A stretch of DNA of 64,000 nt from Lactuca virosa (lineage: Eukaryota; Streptophyta; Magnoliopsida; Asterales; Asteraceae), in the NCBI GenBank assembly GCA_928212115.1, contig CAKMRJ010001112.1, positions 401,421,493 to 401,485,492 on the forward strand, given 5' to 3'. Each line of letters starts with the position of its first letter. Position 1 is the first letter of the stretch. The notes beneath the pieces were generated by a model. The model saw only the letters and a list, made by a program, of their open reading frames with translations, had not been told where the DNA came from and searched no databases. Below, piece by piece: positions 1 through 11,294 of the stretch. A program made the position numbers and the translations under genes.

Positions 1-934
1 CTATATAATCTTGTTTTAAAGTTCCTAACACTTACTCAAAATTAAGGTTTCATCCACCATTTCCAATCTCATTATAGCAAGGGTTTCAAGCTTTTACTTG
101 GACATTTATGCTAATAAACAAGTATTTAACACTCTACTTGTTCTAATCTACCATTTTTCTTCTTTAATAACACATAGAAACTAGAGTTCATAACACCCCC
201 CCATTAATTTGAGTCATCAACCACTAATCACTAAGAGGAAAAAATAAGCATACCTTGTTTCAAGTAAATATGAACAAATTATTGTATTCCTTTTGATTTC
301 TTCTCCAAAACTCTTCAAGTTGGTGTTAAGGAACCTCTAGAATCATTTTCCTTTGATTTTAGAGTTTTTAAAAGGTGTTGGGAGTCTTTATGAGAAGCTA
401 GGAACCGACTCACCCTCTTAATTTAAGTTGTTGGGAGTTAAACCCCAAAATACGGTCGTGTTTTGGCAAAAAAAAACTAAATATAGCAATGTATTTCATT
501 TAAACACTTTTTAACATAATTTTGGCACTTCGACGAACATTCATGTTTTGCCTTATCGTTTCCATTTTGGTCATATTACTTCCCAAGCTCAATTCTAGTC
601 CAACCCCAAAACTTCCAATGACCATATCTTTCTCATATTGACTTTGTTTTATCCGATTCATTATCTCAAGAGTTCTATATTATTTTGGATTCATTTCAAG
701 GTCAAGAATTAGTCATTTATACTTCATTAGTTCCGAATTCCATAGACACAAACATCAACTACCTAAATAAGATGTTTATTAGAACTAGCAACAAGTTAAT
801 TTACAAAATAACACTACTTTCTCATACGTAAGTTAACAATATTAACAAGAGTTTTCATTATATAATCGACCTCAAAAAAACCAACTACACCCCTCTTTTG
901 TATCATTACAAACTTTAGAAAATGGGGTGTTACA
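1..934 (-). other. Unassigned AT-rich DNA, possible old LTR fragment
   Basis: I see no gene. The stretch ends in GGGGTGTTACA at about 924-934; read on the minus strand this is TGTAACACCCC, the usual start of plant Gypsy LTRs and like the LTR ends of the element at 39741-42028. A minus-strand LTR fragment running off the left edge is therefore possible. No partner LTR, PBS or PPT is visible, so this rests on one boundary motif. Confidence 0.25.
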
Positions 935-1232
935 CCAATCGACCTATGGATTTCTTTTATGTAAACAAATTAGTCAAATGACCAAACATTGAAACTGTTA
1001 ACTTTGTCTGCATTTTGGGTATTATTTGTTAAATAGATTTTATGTTGATATCATTTTGATAATATTATCATTCTAATGTCTATGAATGAATGGTTACAAT
1101 TTATGATTTTGGTGGATGAAATTTACTTGGTATTTTGATTTGCCTACTGTAATAGATTACAATAAGTTTGATAAGATTGTTGTATCAGATCCTACTTAAT
1201 TTCTTGATTAGTTGAAATATACTTATATAGAA
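935..1232. other. Flanking DNA left of Copia-1, nothing recognised
   Basis: AT-rich sequence without an ORF or motif I recognise. It would have been continuous with 12098-13223 before Copia-1 inserted. Confidence 0.5.
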
Positions 1233-1237
1233 CTAAT
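1233..1237. repeat. Target-site duplication of Copia-1 (left copy)
   Basis: CTAAT lies directly before the 5' LTR and again at 12093-12097 directly after the 3' LTR. A matching 5-bp duplication is what retroviral-type integrase leaves, and it fixes both element ends. Confidence 0.85.
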
Positions 1238-2034
1238 TTTTGGAATATGTGTCTAATCCCATAACTATAATTGGTATGTACTTGACCCGAGAGTAGCATG
1301 GTCCATTTGGGTTGCATATCACCAGGATAATTTGATAGGATGAACTTTTGAGAAGAGGTTATTTATGGTTTGTTAATATATTATAAGTTCTAATATATTA
1401 ATATGAAATCATATGATTTAATTAGTATTGATCAAGAATTAATTTGAAATTAATTTTGTGATCAAAAGAGACTAATTAAATATATAGGGATTGATTGTGT
1501 AAATCATTGATTCTTATAATATGGGCCAATTATTCATAATTCCCTAGGTTGGGCTAAACCAATGTGACAACCCATGGATAATCCATGGAGGTTTAAACCC
1601 ATGGAGCCTAAGGAATATGGAAAGTCATGCCCATTAGGGTTTACATGGTGTAACCCTAATCATGCCACACTATATAAGAAGCCCCTTAATTAAAAGGACT
1701 AGATACACTAGTGATCCTTGGAGTTCCATGAGCCGATTTTGGTGCAAGAAACACTCTCTCAAAAGTCTCCTTTGTTCTAGGTGTGTTGTGATTCCATTTG
1801 AGGTGCAACACTTGGGGCACTAAGTTCTTAAAGACCAAACTCAAGAAGTTCTACAAGCTACAACAAAGAGGTACTTCTATAATCTCTTTTTATGTTGATT
1901 ATGTCATTTCCATGCTAGTTTTAGGCTTAAAGCTTTGGAAACAATATTGCATGTATAATTAGAGAAAACATAGATCCAAAGCTTTTAGGGTTGTACGTGC
2001 ACCATAGGATGTTGTGGTATACCAAAACCCAACA
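1238..2034 (+). repeat. Copia-1 5' LTR
   Basis: Matches 11295-12092 along its whole length with scattered substitutions. It ends CCCAACA just before the PBS. The canonical first TG is mutated to TT. It holds the promoter region with a TATA box at 1671-1677. As in Copia-2, CCATGG palindromes recur around 1570-1610. Confidence 0.88.
1633..1677 (+). promoter_or_regulatory. LTR promoter: inverted repeat plus TATA box
   Basis: TATATAA at 1671-1677 sits in the LTR where a plant Pol II promoter is expected, so transcription would start near 1700. Just upstream is an inverted repeat, ATTAGGGTT (1633-1641) and AACCCTAAT (1652-1660). The same arrangement occurs in the Copia-2 LTR. The TATA call is from motif and position only. 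Confidence 0.55.
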
Positions 2035-2035
2035 G

Positions 2036-2047
2036 TGGTATCAGAGC
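2036..2047 (+). other. Copia-1 primer-binding site (initiator Met-tRNA)
   Basis: TGGTATCAGAGC, one base after the 5' LTR, is complementary to the 3' end of plant initiator Met-tRNA and is the standard primer site for minus-strand DNA synthesis. Confidence 0.9.
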
Positions 2048-2455
2048 CTAGGGTTGTTTTCTATTATACTTTATGCTTATTGTTTTTTAAAGCAAGAAAA
2101 ATGTTTTTTTTTTGGAATCTGTCTGATCACCACGAGGTGGTAAAAATTACCATGAGGTGGTGACTGTTCAGTGAAAAAAAATTTCAGTTTTTTGGCATGT
2201 TTTGGATTAGGATCATTACCAAAAAATGTTTTTCTTCATAAAATTTGATTTTGTTGCTATGGTAATGATCATCCTCATCCAAATAAAAGATAATTGTCAA
2301 AGTTTCATTATTTGTATTAGTTTATATGATTAGGTTAATTTCTTGAAATTTGTTTGATATGAATTATCTTAATTTATGAGTTTAATTAGATCATAGACAG
2401 ATTGTTTGATTTTGTTAGTTACAATTTTTGATCTAAATGTTTTGATGAAATCAAC

Positions 2456-2707
2456 AACTTGTCCTCAAGTTATGGAAAGTGAAAAGTCTTATTTTTAAAT
2501 GTCGTCGTAAAATGGTTTTAAGTCTTCCATAACTTGTCCTCAAGTTATGGAACTTGAAGAGTCTTTTACATAAATGTTTTTATGAACTCCATAACTTGTC
2601 CTCGAGTTATGGAATGTCAAAAGTCTTTTCATAAAACCTATATTAAACTCATAAGTTATGGATACCAAAAGTTTTGACAAGTTTCAAAACTTGCCCTCAA
2701 GTTTTGG
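2456..2707 (+). repeat. Array of four leader hairpins (AACTTG..CAAGTT)
   Basis: Four short hairpins with a TCCT/CCCT loop: 2456-2471, 2527-2550, 2589-2612 and 2685-2707. Two have arms CCATAACTTG / CAAGTTATGG (one with a G in the right arm). The last has CAAAACTTG / CAAGTTTTGG, where both arms changed together. Copia-2 carries two counterparts at 18949-18972 and 19087-19109. They lie in the untranslated leader; the role is unknown. Confidence 0.7.
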
Positions 2708-3123
2708 AATTTGTAAAGTTTTCTCTTATGAACACTTTAATTCCAAATTAAACCCTAGAATTTTAAAAGTTAAAATTCAACCCTTATACTATTATATTAT
2801 TATAAGTTTATAATTATATATATGTATAAGGATAAGTTAGTCTTACCGTTAGTAGGTCTCATTCACGAAGTCGGTCTATAAGGGGGGTATAAGGTTACTA
2901 CCTATAAAATTGCAGTTTAATGGGTGTCCACTCTCACCCACCACTTCCTTGACTGGTGGAGGTTCATTAGCCGAACGGGTTTGACAAGACATTAATTTTC
3001 ATTAAAAGTATAATGATAATTATAAAGTAACTAAACTTTTATTAAATTCCCAATCTTAATTACTTTAGGAAATGTGAATTTGGTGCTAACCCATGAAATT
3101 GCACTTTGCACCTTGTTAAGTCG

Positions 3124-3241
3124 TTAGTGGAGCGCGTGTGGTTAACCGACACACTAATCTGGGACTGACAGTGCGTGACAAAGGGTAGCTTGATGTTAAT
3201 CGTAGATCAATGGAGCGTGTGTGGTTAACTAGCACATTGAT
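3124..3241 (+). repeat. Two leader hairpins with conserved GTTAAC core
   Basis: Two copies, about 80 bp apart, of a core running from GGAGCG through GTGTGGTTAAC to GCACA or GACACA. Outer arms are TTAGTG/CACTAA in the first (3124-3157) and ATCAATG/CATTGAT in the second (3206-3241): different sequences, each self-complementary. Copia-2 has the same pair at 19578-19613 and 19661-19694. Confidence 0.65.
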
Positions 3242-3605
3242 TAGTTGATGTAACATTAAGATTACCAAGCTAATTTGCATGGTTATTCACACCTTGTTTA
3301 TGATCCTCGGCATCCCAGTCACAAACTTGAAGGGCACAATCGAGATTTAAACATGTCATTGAAAAGTTCAATGAATCTCAAAGGATCTAGGAATTTCAAT
3401 CCATTTAAAACTTAATTATCAGTTTCGTTTTTCATGGTGAAAATTGGTAAATCGTCATTTGCCTACCTTCAAATATTTTGCGATTTGGATTACGACACCC
3501 CTCTTCCAAATTGTAAAATATTGTGTTGGGTCCTAGCCTTAATATTTCATTTGGGTGTTATATTAAGGACTTAAATCAACTAAACTTGAATTTCTCCCGT
3601 GTAGA

Positions 3606-3850
3606 TGTCTAGTTCAGACAACTATGGTCTTCCCAAATCTTTTGGAACAGGCACTCCTCTTGAAGATGATGTTCACGGTTGGATCGTGAAAATCATACTT
3701 CATTTCCTCCACCTTATCTAATTATTCTCCCTGACCCACAAGTTCGAAGACTTGAAAAGTTCAAAATCACTCAAGCCCTATTGGATAGTGACCACAAGGA
3801 TGGTGAAGTAAGAGTGTATGACTCTGCTTTAGGTAAATCTACTGTCTAAC
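3606..3850 (+). pseudogene. Copia-1 gag remnant
   Basis: Gag is the particle protein of the retrotransposon. An ATG at 3606 opens a frame starting MSSSDNYGL, at the position matching the gag start of Copia-2. The frame soon meets a stop. Further on, residues such as LEKFKITQALLDS and HKDGE resemble the central region of plant Copia gag. No zinc knuckle was found afterwards. The identification rests on position in the element and weak protein similarity; the gene is inactive. Confidence 0.55.
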
Positions 3851-4215
3851 TCTATTAAGTTCTTAATTGTTGATTCTTAATACATGATGTGACAAGGTTG
3901 CATTTTGATGTTTTGTAGGATCAAGCAAAAGGAAGGAAGCTTAAAAGAAGAGTATGTTGAATCTGATCGCGAAGATGGATTTCAATCGCATGGTTCGATG
4001 ATCGGATTTTTGAGCTGCTGCTTAGAGAGTTATGATAGATTGCTTAGAAATATGTAGTAACATAGTTTTCATTTGTAATTGCGTTGTAAGGAAAAGTTTT
4101 TCCGCATTTTATAAATAAATAAAATTTTTGTTTTATTTTATTATATCTCCTTGCAATGGCATTTGTGAAAACTGATGTTTGTATGTTTCTTTGTTAGCAA
4201 TATGAATTTGATTCA
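3851..4215 (+). other. Copia-1 internal stretch, no coding signal
   Basis: AT-rich sequence between the gag and integrase remnants. Gag zinc knuckle and protease would be expected here, but I could not recognise either. Confidence 0.4.
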
Positions 4216-5100
4216 TTCGTTTGTGATAGTGTCGAGAATTTGCCAAATAATGGAAGATTCTCATCACCCACGTTTCAGTTGGATAGAAACTTGGAATCAT
4301 GCAACTTGTATTGTATGATGAATGAGAATTTTTCGTCCTTGGGAACTTAAGACTAATTCCTTGTTCACATGTATATATGAGTCAAGTGAAGGACTAGGAG
4401 ATCGGGTACACTGGGGTGTGCGTTGGTCAGGTCCGCCACAAAGATCGATAAGACTATTCGTCATGATTTACTAAAGTTTAGTAAATATGGTTATGCTTAC
4501 AAGTTTAAGTATAATTCTGAATCATTGGAAAAGTTCAATGTATGGCAGAACGAATGAGAGGAATCAAATTAGGCAGAAAGATAGAAGTTTCTCCAATATG
4601 AAAAGATGGGAGAGTACTTGAGTATCGTGTTTTATGATCATCTTAATGATTATGAAAAACATGTCACAATTGATCCTCTAAGAATACCTTAGTGCATTTG
4701 TATGGCTAAAAGAGGAATCGTGATTTATTGAAATGGTTAAATCAAGAAGATGAGTCATACTTCGTTCCAAAATCAAATCTTAGAGTCACACTCCAAGATT
4801 GATACTTGAGTGACATGGTCTTAAGAAAGGTTTATAATACTTATCAAATGTAGAGTAAAATGTTTCCTACTCTTGTACATTTGAAATTGGTAAGTTGTGA
4901 TGTTTTGGATGAAACAAAGACCAACTAAGGCCAATTGTGTGAAATGTTTGTCTTGATAAGAATTTGCACTAACTCTTGAATATTTGTTTGTCAAGGAATG
5001 GTTCTTGACAAGAGAATCTTATATGTCAAGAGGTCAGTAGGAGTCTTTAAGGATCTTGAATAGCTTCAAGAACTAATCAAGAATAAACCTATTGTTAATC
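4216..5100 (+). pseudogene. Copia-1 integrase remnant
   Basis: Translations in shifting frames give fragments in the order of a Copia integrase as seen intact in Copia-2 (21480-22340): SKYGYAY followed by NSESLEKFNVWQNE near 4480-4560, a piece like NQLGRK near 4565, MSHTSF near 4750 (compare MMSRASLP in Copia-2) and a region near 5000 like the arginine-rich linker after integrase. Many stops and frame changes separate them. This part normally inserts element DNA into the genome; here it is a fossil. Boundaries are approximate. Confidence 0.5.
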
Positions 5101-7568
5101 ACTAGCACACGACTTGAGGTTTGTAACCTATCATGTTGACATATTCTTGTTTCTGTGTCCATTCCAGTTAAGTTCACTATACATGTGAGTTCTATGAGTT
5201 CTCAGCTGTTTGCATAACAGCTTGGAAACAATGGTAGGCCCTTGTGCTGCCAAGTGGAAAGAAATTAAGATTGAACAAGTTCAGTCCATATGGGTTTGGA
5301 TTTGTCACTAACCATGTCTTGTGATTATGGTTATGACAAATTCGCATGGATAGGAACACATATACCATAAAATCTAAGTGTCATAAGGTTTCTCTCCGAT
5401 TCATGAAAATGATTGTGAGGAAACGCTTTCACTAAGTAGATTTTAAGGAGATAGCAGTTGTGATATTTGCATTCTCAAATTCGATTATGATTACGACATC
5501 CCTCTTCATAGTTCGAATTGTGAGAAATGGCAAAATGTCTAAACATTTGAGACTTATTGTTGTAAGTTCTAAAATTGTTTAGACACACATGTGAGCTATC
5601 TAAGGAAAGGTTTATGAGTTTGAGAAGCCTAGATAAAGTCTTATCAAAGCATCTCGTATCAGAAATCTGAACTTTGGTAATAAAGTCAATTAGTATTGAT
5701 TTCTAGGAGTCCAGCTGATTTCTGAATACATGTGAAAGCTAGTGGGAGTATAAGTGTTATGCTAATAAGAATGTAATTCTTATGCCAGTGGGAGCACAAT
5801 TATTATGTTAAGTGTTGCAAGTTAGCAATGTTAATTATAGAAAACAAAGGTTTCAATTCGCAAGTTTCAGGGTTTGAAAAGTTGTTTTGCTATAATTAAG
5901 GGAGAAGAATTTATACTTCATTTCGATTCTAAAATCTTTAGATTGAGTTTTAATCAAATTTAGTCAAGGACAGATATGAATGTTATGTTGAAAAAGATTC
6001 GACATAAGGAAATTCTATATGGAAATGTTGATTGCGTTCTCAAAATTCAATTATGATTACGGCATCCCTCTTCATAATTCGAATTGTGAGAACATGGAAA
6101 ATAGAATATTATAGCAAAATGCTAATCAAGTATCATTTATTTATGTTAGACATTATGAATCGCATCCCATATGCTTCGGGTATAGGATCGATTGCATATG
6201 CTATAATATTCCCATGTTCTATTTTTTTCCAAATGCCTAGGACATTAAGAGGGAAAAAGGAATAGAACCGGATATGACTAAATTGGTTAAACAACTGTTG
6301 AGGACAATCTAAGGTTTGCCAAAGATTGGTCGCTTACGTACAGTTGGAAGTATAGTAATGGATGGACCATATTGACATTATTATGAATAGACAATATTTT
6401 ATTGATAATGAGTTGTCGTGTGGCAAATATGGAATGTTTCCATATTGGGAGTTGGATGTTAAGAATAGATGAGAAAGTTAGAAACTTTTATGCAAGAAGG
6501 ATGTTCAAAGGAATGTACTTTGAATCTGAGACTTCATTTCCATGGAATTATCTTGTAACAATCTCCAAAGGAATATTTTGTAATATCGTTGGTCAAGTCT
6601 CTGTGACTTTTGGTACCTAGAGATTACAGAAGAATCATTGCGTGATAGTTTAGAATCTAACACTTCCTACCAGTAAAAAGAATTTGAAATTCTTACACTT
6701 GCAATAAAGATTTGGAATTGTGAAATGAAGCATCATTGAAATGTTTTTCAATTGATCTATTTCACAAAGTCAGGACCATAGACAAACATAGTGTGTATGC
6801 TTGGAGCATGGCATAGCTATTGTTTTAATTCAAGTATTAAGTTGATAAATCGAAACATTATACAATGAATAATGAGTAATCAATATGGCACTCAAAAGTG
6901 TTGGGGTCGTATAGGGTTAGTATTATTCTTGTGTTTCACTTTGCATGTATTGACTTCCCGAATAACTAGGTTATTCAAACCATCCACAGTTGATCATACT
7001 TTGGAAGTAGGTATTGAGGCAAGACTGTCGTGAATGGGTCTGTAGTTTGTCTAGGTGTTTTAGACATAGCTATAGTGTTCATGAGTACAACTGGAATAAG
7101 ATTCGAGTATTGGATTCAACCCATGCTCATCTGAATCACTTCATGGATTTTATCACGAGTGATTGTGAGACGATAATATCTTATATTCTTGAAACGGAGA
7201 CATGTGAGTTGTAGTTGCAAGTCGGTTGCACATTGAAATATGTAAACGCACCAGTAACTTGGTGTTATAAAACATATCGTTGTGTGTAATTTGATGAGTA
7301 AGTACAAGCAAGCATTTGAGTCGAAGTTTATCCGTTCCTTTTACCCCATGTGGTTAAAAGCGATATGTGTGGGCCCCTCGATGATTTAGTGATGACACCC
7401 GAAGTGCTTGGCCAAGCCTGAACTGATTTGATTTGTTCAATTAGTCAGTCGTCATAAATCGGAAATCGGGAAACAACAGATGGACAGAGATAATGATTAA
7501 AATCCATGTTTCAGTCCATATGATATCTAGAATGGAGGAATATATGATCCCTTATCTAATGGACGCGT
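5101..7568 (+). other. Copia-1 decayed 3' internal region with hairpins
   Basis: No usable ORF. Reverse transcriptase and RNase H should lie here, but I could not find YVDD or other landmarks. Two hairpins at 5471-5528 and 6036-6093 share the loop GATTACGACATCCCTCTTC (GATTACGGC.. in the second), also found in the leaders at 3483-3511 and 19947-19973. A longer inverted repeat spans 6090-6219. From about 6960 to 7330 the sequence matches the 3' untranslated part of Copia-2 at 24250-24620, so this end is genuine element sequence. Confidence 0.55.
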
Positions 7569-7573
7569 CATTG
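7569..7573. repeat. Target-site duplication of Gypsy G1 (left copy)
   Basis: CATTG directly precedes the G1 5' LTR and recurs at 11188-11192 directly after its 3' LTR, proving insertion into Copia-1. Confidence 0.85.
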
Positions 7574-8309
7574 TGTAACATACACGTTTTGAAATCGTGT
7601 TATGTAATTTTAAAAGTGAAAAATATAATGAAATTTTATATGAATTTGAGCGTTGAGTTCTAACAGATAATTTTTACTAGAAATGAAGTAAAACTATGTT
7701 TAGAATCACTCAGAAAATATTGGAAGTCTTATGAGATTCCAATCTAATATTGAAATTTAACGAAAATATAAAAATTGAAATAAGTAAAATTTTATTATTG
7801 AAAGTTGTAGAGAATCCCTTTAGAAATATTTAGGCGAAAACCTCATCGAAATTCGAGTTATAACGAAGAAGTTATGATCAATCGAAGTTTCGCGACAGAA
7901 CCGACACGGCGCCGAATGACGTAAAAAGTGGGTTTTTGATAAACTACTTTTTAGCCTTGGTGGTCTAAATGAAAGTCGTAGTATTTGTTAAACTGAGAAT
8001 TTTCATAAAAAGAACGCCAAAATCTGACTTCGTATGAGGAAGTTATGATTTTTCTAAGTTTCAGCTTAGCAGTAGACAGCTAAAAACTCGAATTTTAGAT
8101 CGAATGATTTTTAGCCGACACAACCTAAACGAGAATCGAAGGTCTCGTCAATAGTAGTACAACGGTAAAAAGTCTGACGAAAACGGATGTCGGATGAAGA
8201 AGTTATGAATTTTTAACGGATTTTCCTGTCCCGGTCTGTTAAAAATAATAATATTAAAAATAAAGTCAAAATTAGCCGACCGAGTCTAAACGAAAGTTAG
8301 GGTCTTTCA
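7574..8309 (+). repeat. G1 5' LTR
   Basis: Starts TGTAACATAC and ends CTTTCA. Nearly identical to 10452-11187. Confidence 0.88.
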
Positions 8310-8313
8310 ATCA

Positions 8314-8325
8314 TGGTATCAAAGC
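8314..8325 (+). other. G1 primer-binding site
   Basis: TGGTATCAAAGC differs at one base from the Met-tRNA site TGGTATCAGAGC and lies four bases after the LTR. Confidence 0.75.
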
Positions 8326-10246
8326 AGTAGTTTATGTGAACTAAATTCCATGAATTGGTATTTAGACTTAAACTATTGGAAGTTCAATATATGAACTGAA
8401 TTATTGTAAATATATGGATACAAACCATAGGAAATACTTAAGTGAGGTATTGGGTAGTGATAAACCCTAGTATTCTAAGATATTAAGTTACTTCAAAATT
8501 TTTAGAGAATTAGTTTATGTGAACTAGGAATTTTGAGAATTTATAGATTTAAACATGGATTGTTAAGTGAAGATGATACGACATGTATCTAGTATACTTT
8601 AGGTTGAATACCTAATGGACACAAGCACTAGAATATTAAGAGGAGATATGTCTTATATTCTAATATGTGCAAAATAATAAGTAAATATAGCATGCTTTAG
8701 GTTTCATACCTATATTGTTATTATTTGAGAAAGTTTAAGGTCTGTTGCCGACCTTGGTTTAGAAAATTTTATGTTCAGAATTCCAAGAATTTTCGTAATA
8801 GAATTTACATGAAACTTTTCGAAGTGATAAAGAGACTTATGATAGTTGACATCGATAAGTTTATAAATAAACGATCACGGGATATCGTAAAATAATATTT
8901 ATGAAGTGTTATCGTAAATAGTGTATTAATACCTATAAAGTGGTATTATACATTTAAAGTATGTTTGATAATATAATAACATCCTTGGAAGAAAGATGTG
9001 TGTTTGAAACACATTCGGACGAGATAAGAAGAACCGAAGATGGTGATCAATACTTCGGCAGTATCGCAATTGATGTTGTACAAGATTTAGAAGATTTAAA
9101 GATCAAAGGAAGGGCTAATGAAGTTTTCAGACTCAATAGGCCAAGGCTTTGCCTAAACATTTTGATATAGTGTATAGTTCAAGTAGTAATCCTATACAGG
9201 ATGTTTAGACTTAGAATTTAATAATACAAAGCGACTTCTATCACATCCTTATGGAAATTCCATTGTGTGTTAAGCCGACTTTAACATACATGATTAGGAT
9301 GGTGAAATAGGTTATTTGGTTGTGAAAAAGCTGAGTGGCTTACTTGTTAGAGTAAGGTAGAGTACTTAGTTAAAGAAGATATACACTCATATTATTATAT
9401 GAAGAGATGTTGTAGTTAGGAATGACAGAGAATCAAGTTGAAGCTAGTAGAACATGCTGAGATGCAGCTATAATGCGGATTTCCTAGGATAGATTCATAT
9501 GAGGTAGACTTAAAAGATACACTCTTGAGAAGAAGACTTATTCAGATACAGGAATGACGATGTCATGGAAGGATAATGGAATGAACAAATGTATATGGTG
9601 AATTACATGAGTTAGAAGATGATGCAAGTAGTTGAAAACCGTTTGTCTCTACACGGCTAGAGTTAATTTTGGGTGTAGTATGTCTTGCAGAGTAGACACT
9701 ACCCAAGAAAGAATTTATATGAAGAATTGGAAGTAAAATTTTATCGACCTATGAAAAAAGTATTAAAATATGCTAGATCAAGCATATGCGTGAGAAGAAT
9801 CTTAGAAGGCGAGTATAAGTAATCCAAGATATGTTTGATAGAAACGCGAAAACCCTAGTTGAGTCTAGGAGAAATTGTTGTACGTATTTGTTTGAACACA
9901 TTCATGTGTGATAAGTTGTTTTGTGATTTTGAATGGTGACTTGGAAAACTGCGAGACAATACTTGGGACGAGTATGAGTAGGTGTGAATGGTAGTATATC
10001 GGAAGCATAGGACTCACACTTGGATCAGGGAAAGTCACAAGGTTACCAAGAAGCTAGAAATTGATTCCGTTTTTGTTCGAGTATGTCATTACCTTCGTTT
10101 CGGTGATGACTAAGAAGATGATTTTCGTTCAGACCTTAATGGTCGTAAAGAATCGAGTCCGACTAATATAGATCTGCGAAGTGAATTGATTGGTTCAGAG
10201 AACCATGTCTCGTGTAGTGACGAAATTTCAGTTAGAGAATTGAAGA
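8326..10246 (+). other. G1 internal region, no recognisable gene
   Basis: No frame shows gag, protease or RT landmarks. The first 300 bases resemble, on the opposite strand, the leader of Gypsy A at 46620-46940, so this is decayed leader and coding DNA. A short frame at 8961-9170 (69 aa) matches nothing I know. Confidence 0.5.
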
Positions 10247-10390
10247 AGGAGATGGTCAGACGGAAAGAACAATCCAAACAGTAGAAAATATGTTTTGTGC
10301 ATATGTTGTGGAGTTGGTGATCGTCAAGTGGAAACACCATCAAGGCCCAAATTATGCTTAGGAAAAATAAGAATGAGATAAGAGCGAAAT
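10247..10390 (+). pseudogene. G1 integrase and chromodomain-like remnant
   Basis: The plus-strand frame reads DGQTERTIQT, the integrase catalytic-core signature also seen in Gypsy A and B, but shortly afterwards jumps to VKWKHHQGPNYAWE, which corresponds to the chromodomain-like C terminus of Gypsy A (VRWKHSNGPNLTWE). About 200 residues between these points are missing, so G1 carries an internal deletion that fused the two. The fragment ends a few residues later and is not functional. Confidence 0.6.
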
Positions 10391-10434
10391 ATCTCCAGTT
10401 ATTTATATCGATGTGATTTCGGAGACGAAATCCT

Positions 10435-10451
10435 CAAAAGGAGGAGGTATT
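10435..10451 (+). other. G1 polypurine tract
   Basis: Purine-rich AAAAGGAGGAGG directly before the 3' LTR, preceded by the GGAGACGAAATCC context that commonly ends plant Gypsy elements. It primes plus-strand DNA synthesis. Confidence 0.75.
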
Positions 10452-11187
10452 TGTAACATACACGTTTTGAAATCGTGTTATGTAATTTTAAAAGTGAAAA
10501 ATATAATGAAATATTATATGAATTTGAGCGTTGAGTTCTAACAGATAGTTTTTACTAGAAATGAAGTAAAACTATGTTTAGAATCACTCGGAAAATATTG
10601 GAAGTCTTATGAGATTCCAATCTAATATTGAAATTTAACGAAAATATAAAAATTGAAATAAGTAAAATTTTATTATTGAAAGTTGTAGAGAATCCCTTTA
10701 GAAATATTTAGGCGAAAACCTCATCGAAATTCGAGTTATAACGAAGAAGTTATGACCAATCGAAGTTTCGCGACAGAACCGACACGGCGCCGAATGACGT
10801 AAAACTTGGGTTTTTGAAAAACTACTTTTTAGCCTTGGTGATCTAAATGAAAGTCGTAGTATTTGTTAAACCGAGAATTTTCATAAAAAGAACGCCAAAA
10901 TCTGACTTCGTATGAGGAAGTTATGATTTTTCTAAGTTTCAGCTTAGCAGTAGACAACTAAAAACTCGAATTTTAGATCGAGTGATTTTTAGCCGACACA
11001 ACCTAAACGAGAATTGAAGGTCTCGTCAATAGTAGTACAACGGTAAAAAGTCTGACGAAAACGGATGTCGGATGAAGAAGTTATGAATTTTTAACGGATT
11101 TTCCTGTCCCGGTCTGTTAAAAATAATAATATTAAAAATAAAGTCAAAATTAGCCGATGGAGTCTAAACGAAAGTTAGGGTCTTTCA
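10452..11187 (+). repeat. G1 3' LTR
   Basis: Same length as the 5' LTR (736 bp). I counted roughly 13-15 substitutions by eye. Confidence 0.88.
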
Positions 11188-11283
11188 CATTGACTAGGTC
11201 AGAGTTCGACAACGGCTTTTAAGAGCTACGATTGCTAGTAGGGTTGTGGAGTCGTATTGCAATAATAATTATTAGACTTATCC

Positions 11284-11294
11284 AAGTGGGAGAC
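11284..11294 (+). other. Copia-1 polypurine tract
   Basis: AAGTGGGAGAC immediately before the 3' LTR, as at 24949-24959 in Copia-2. Confidence 0.8.

Larger units (their letters stand above)
7574..11187 (+). mobile_element. Gypsy G1: shortened Gypsy element nested in Copia-1
   Basis: A 3.6-kb plus-strand element with two 736-bp LTRs (7574-8309, 10452-11187), PBS TGGTATCAAAGC at 8314, a purine-rich PPT at 10435-10451 and the duplication CATTG. The internal 2.1 kb is too short for gag-pol. It keeps a decayed piece at 10247-10390 resembling a Gypsy integrase joined to a chromodomain-like tail. Its LTRs are related to those of Gypsy A at 39741-42028 (minus strand there). By eye the two LTRs differ at about 2% of positions, so insertion is fairly young although the coding content was already lost. 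Confidence 0.87.

Noticed and set aside
2036..2047. A tRNA gene at the Met-tRNA-like sequence
   Set aside because: Only the 12-nt PBS complementary to the tRNA end is present; no cloverleaf.
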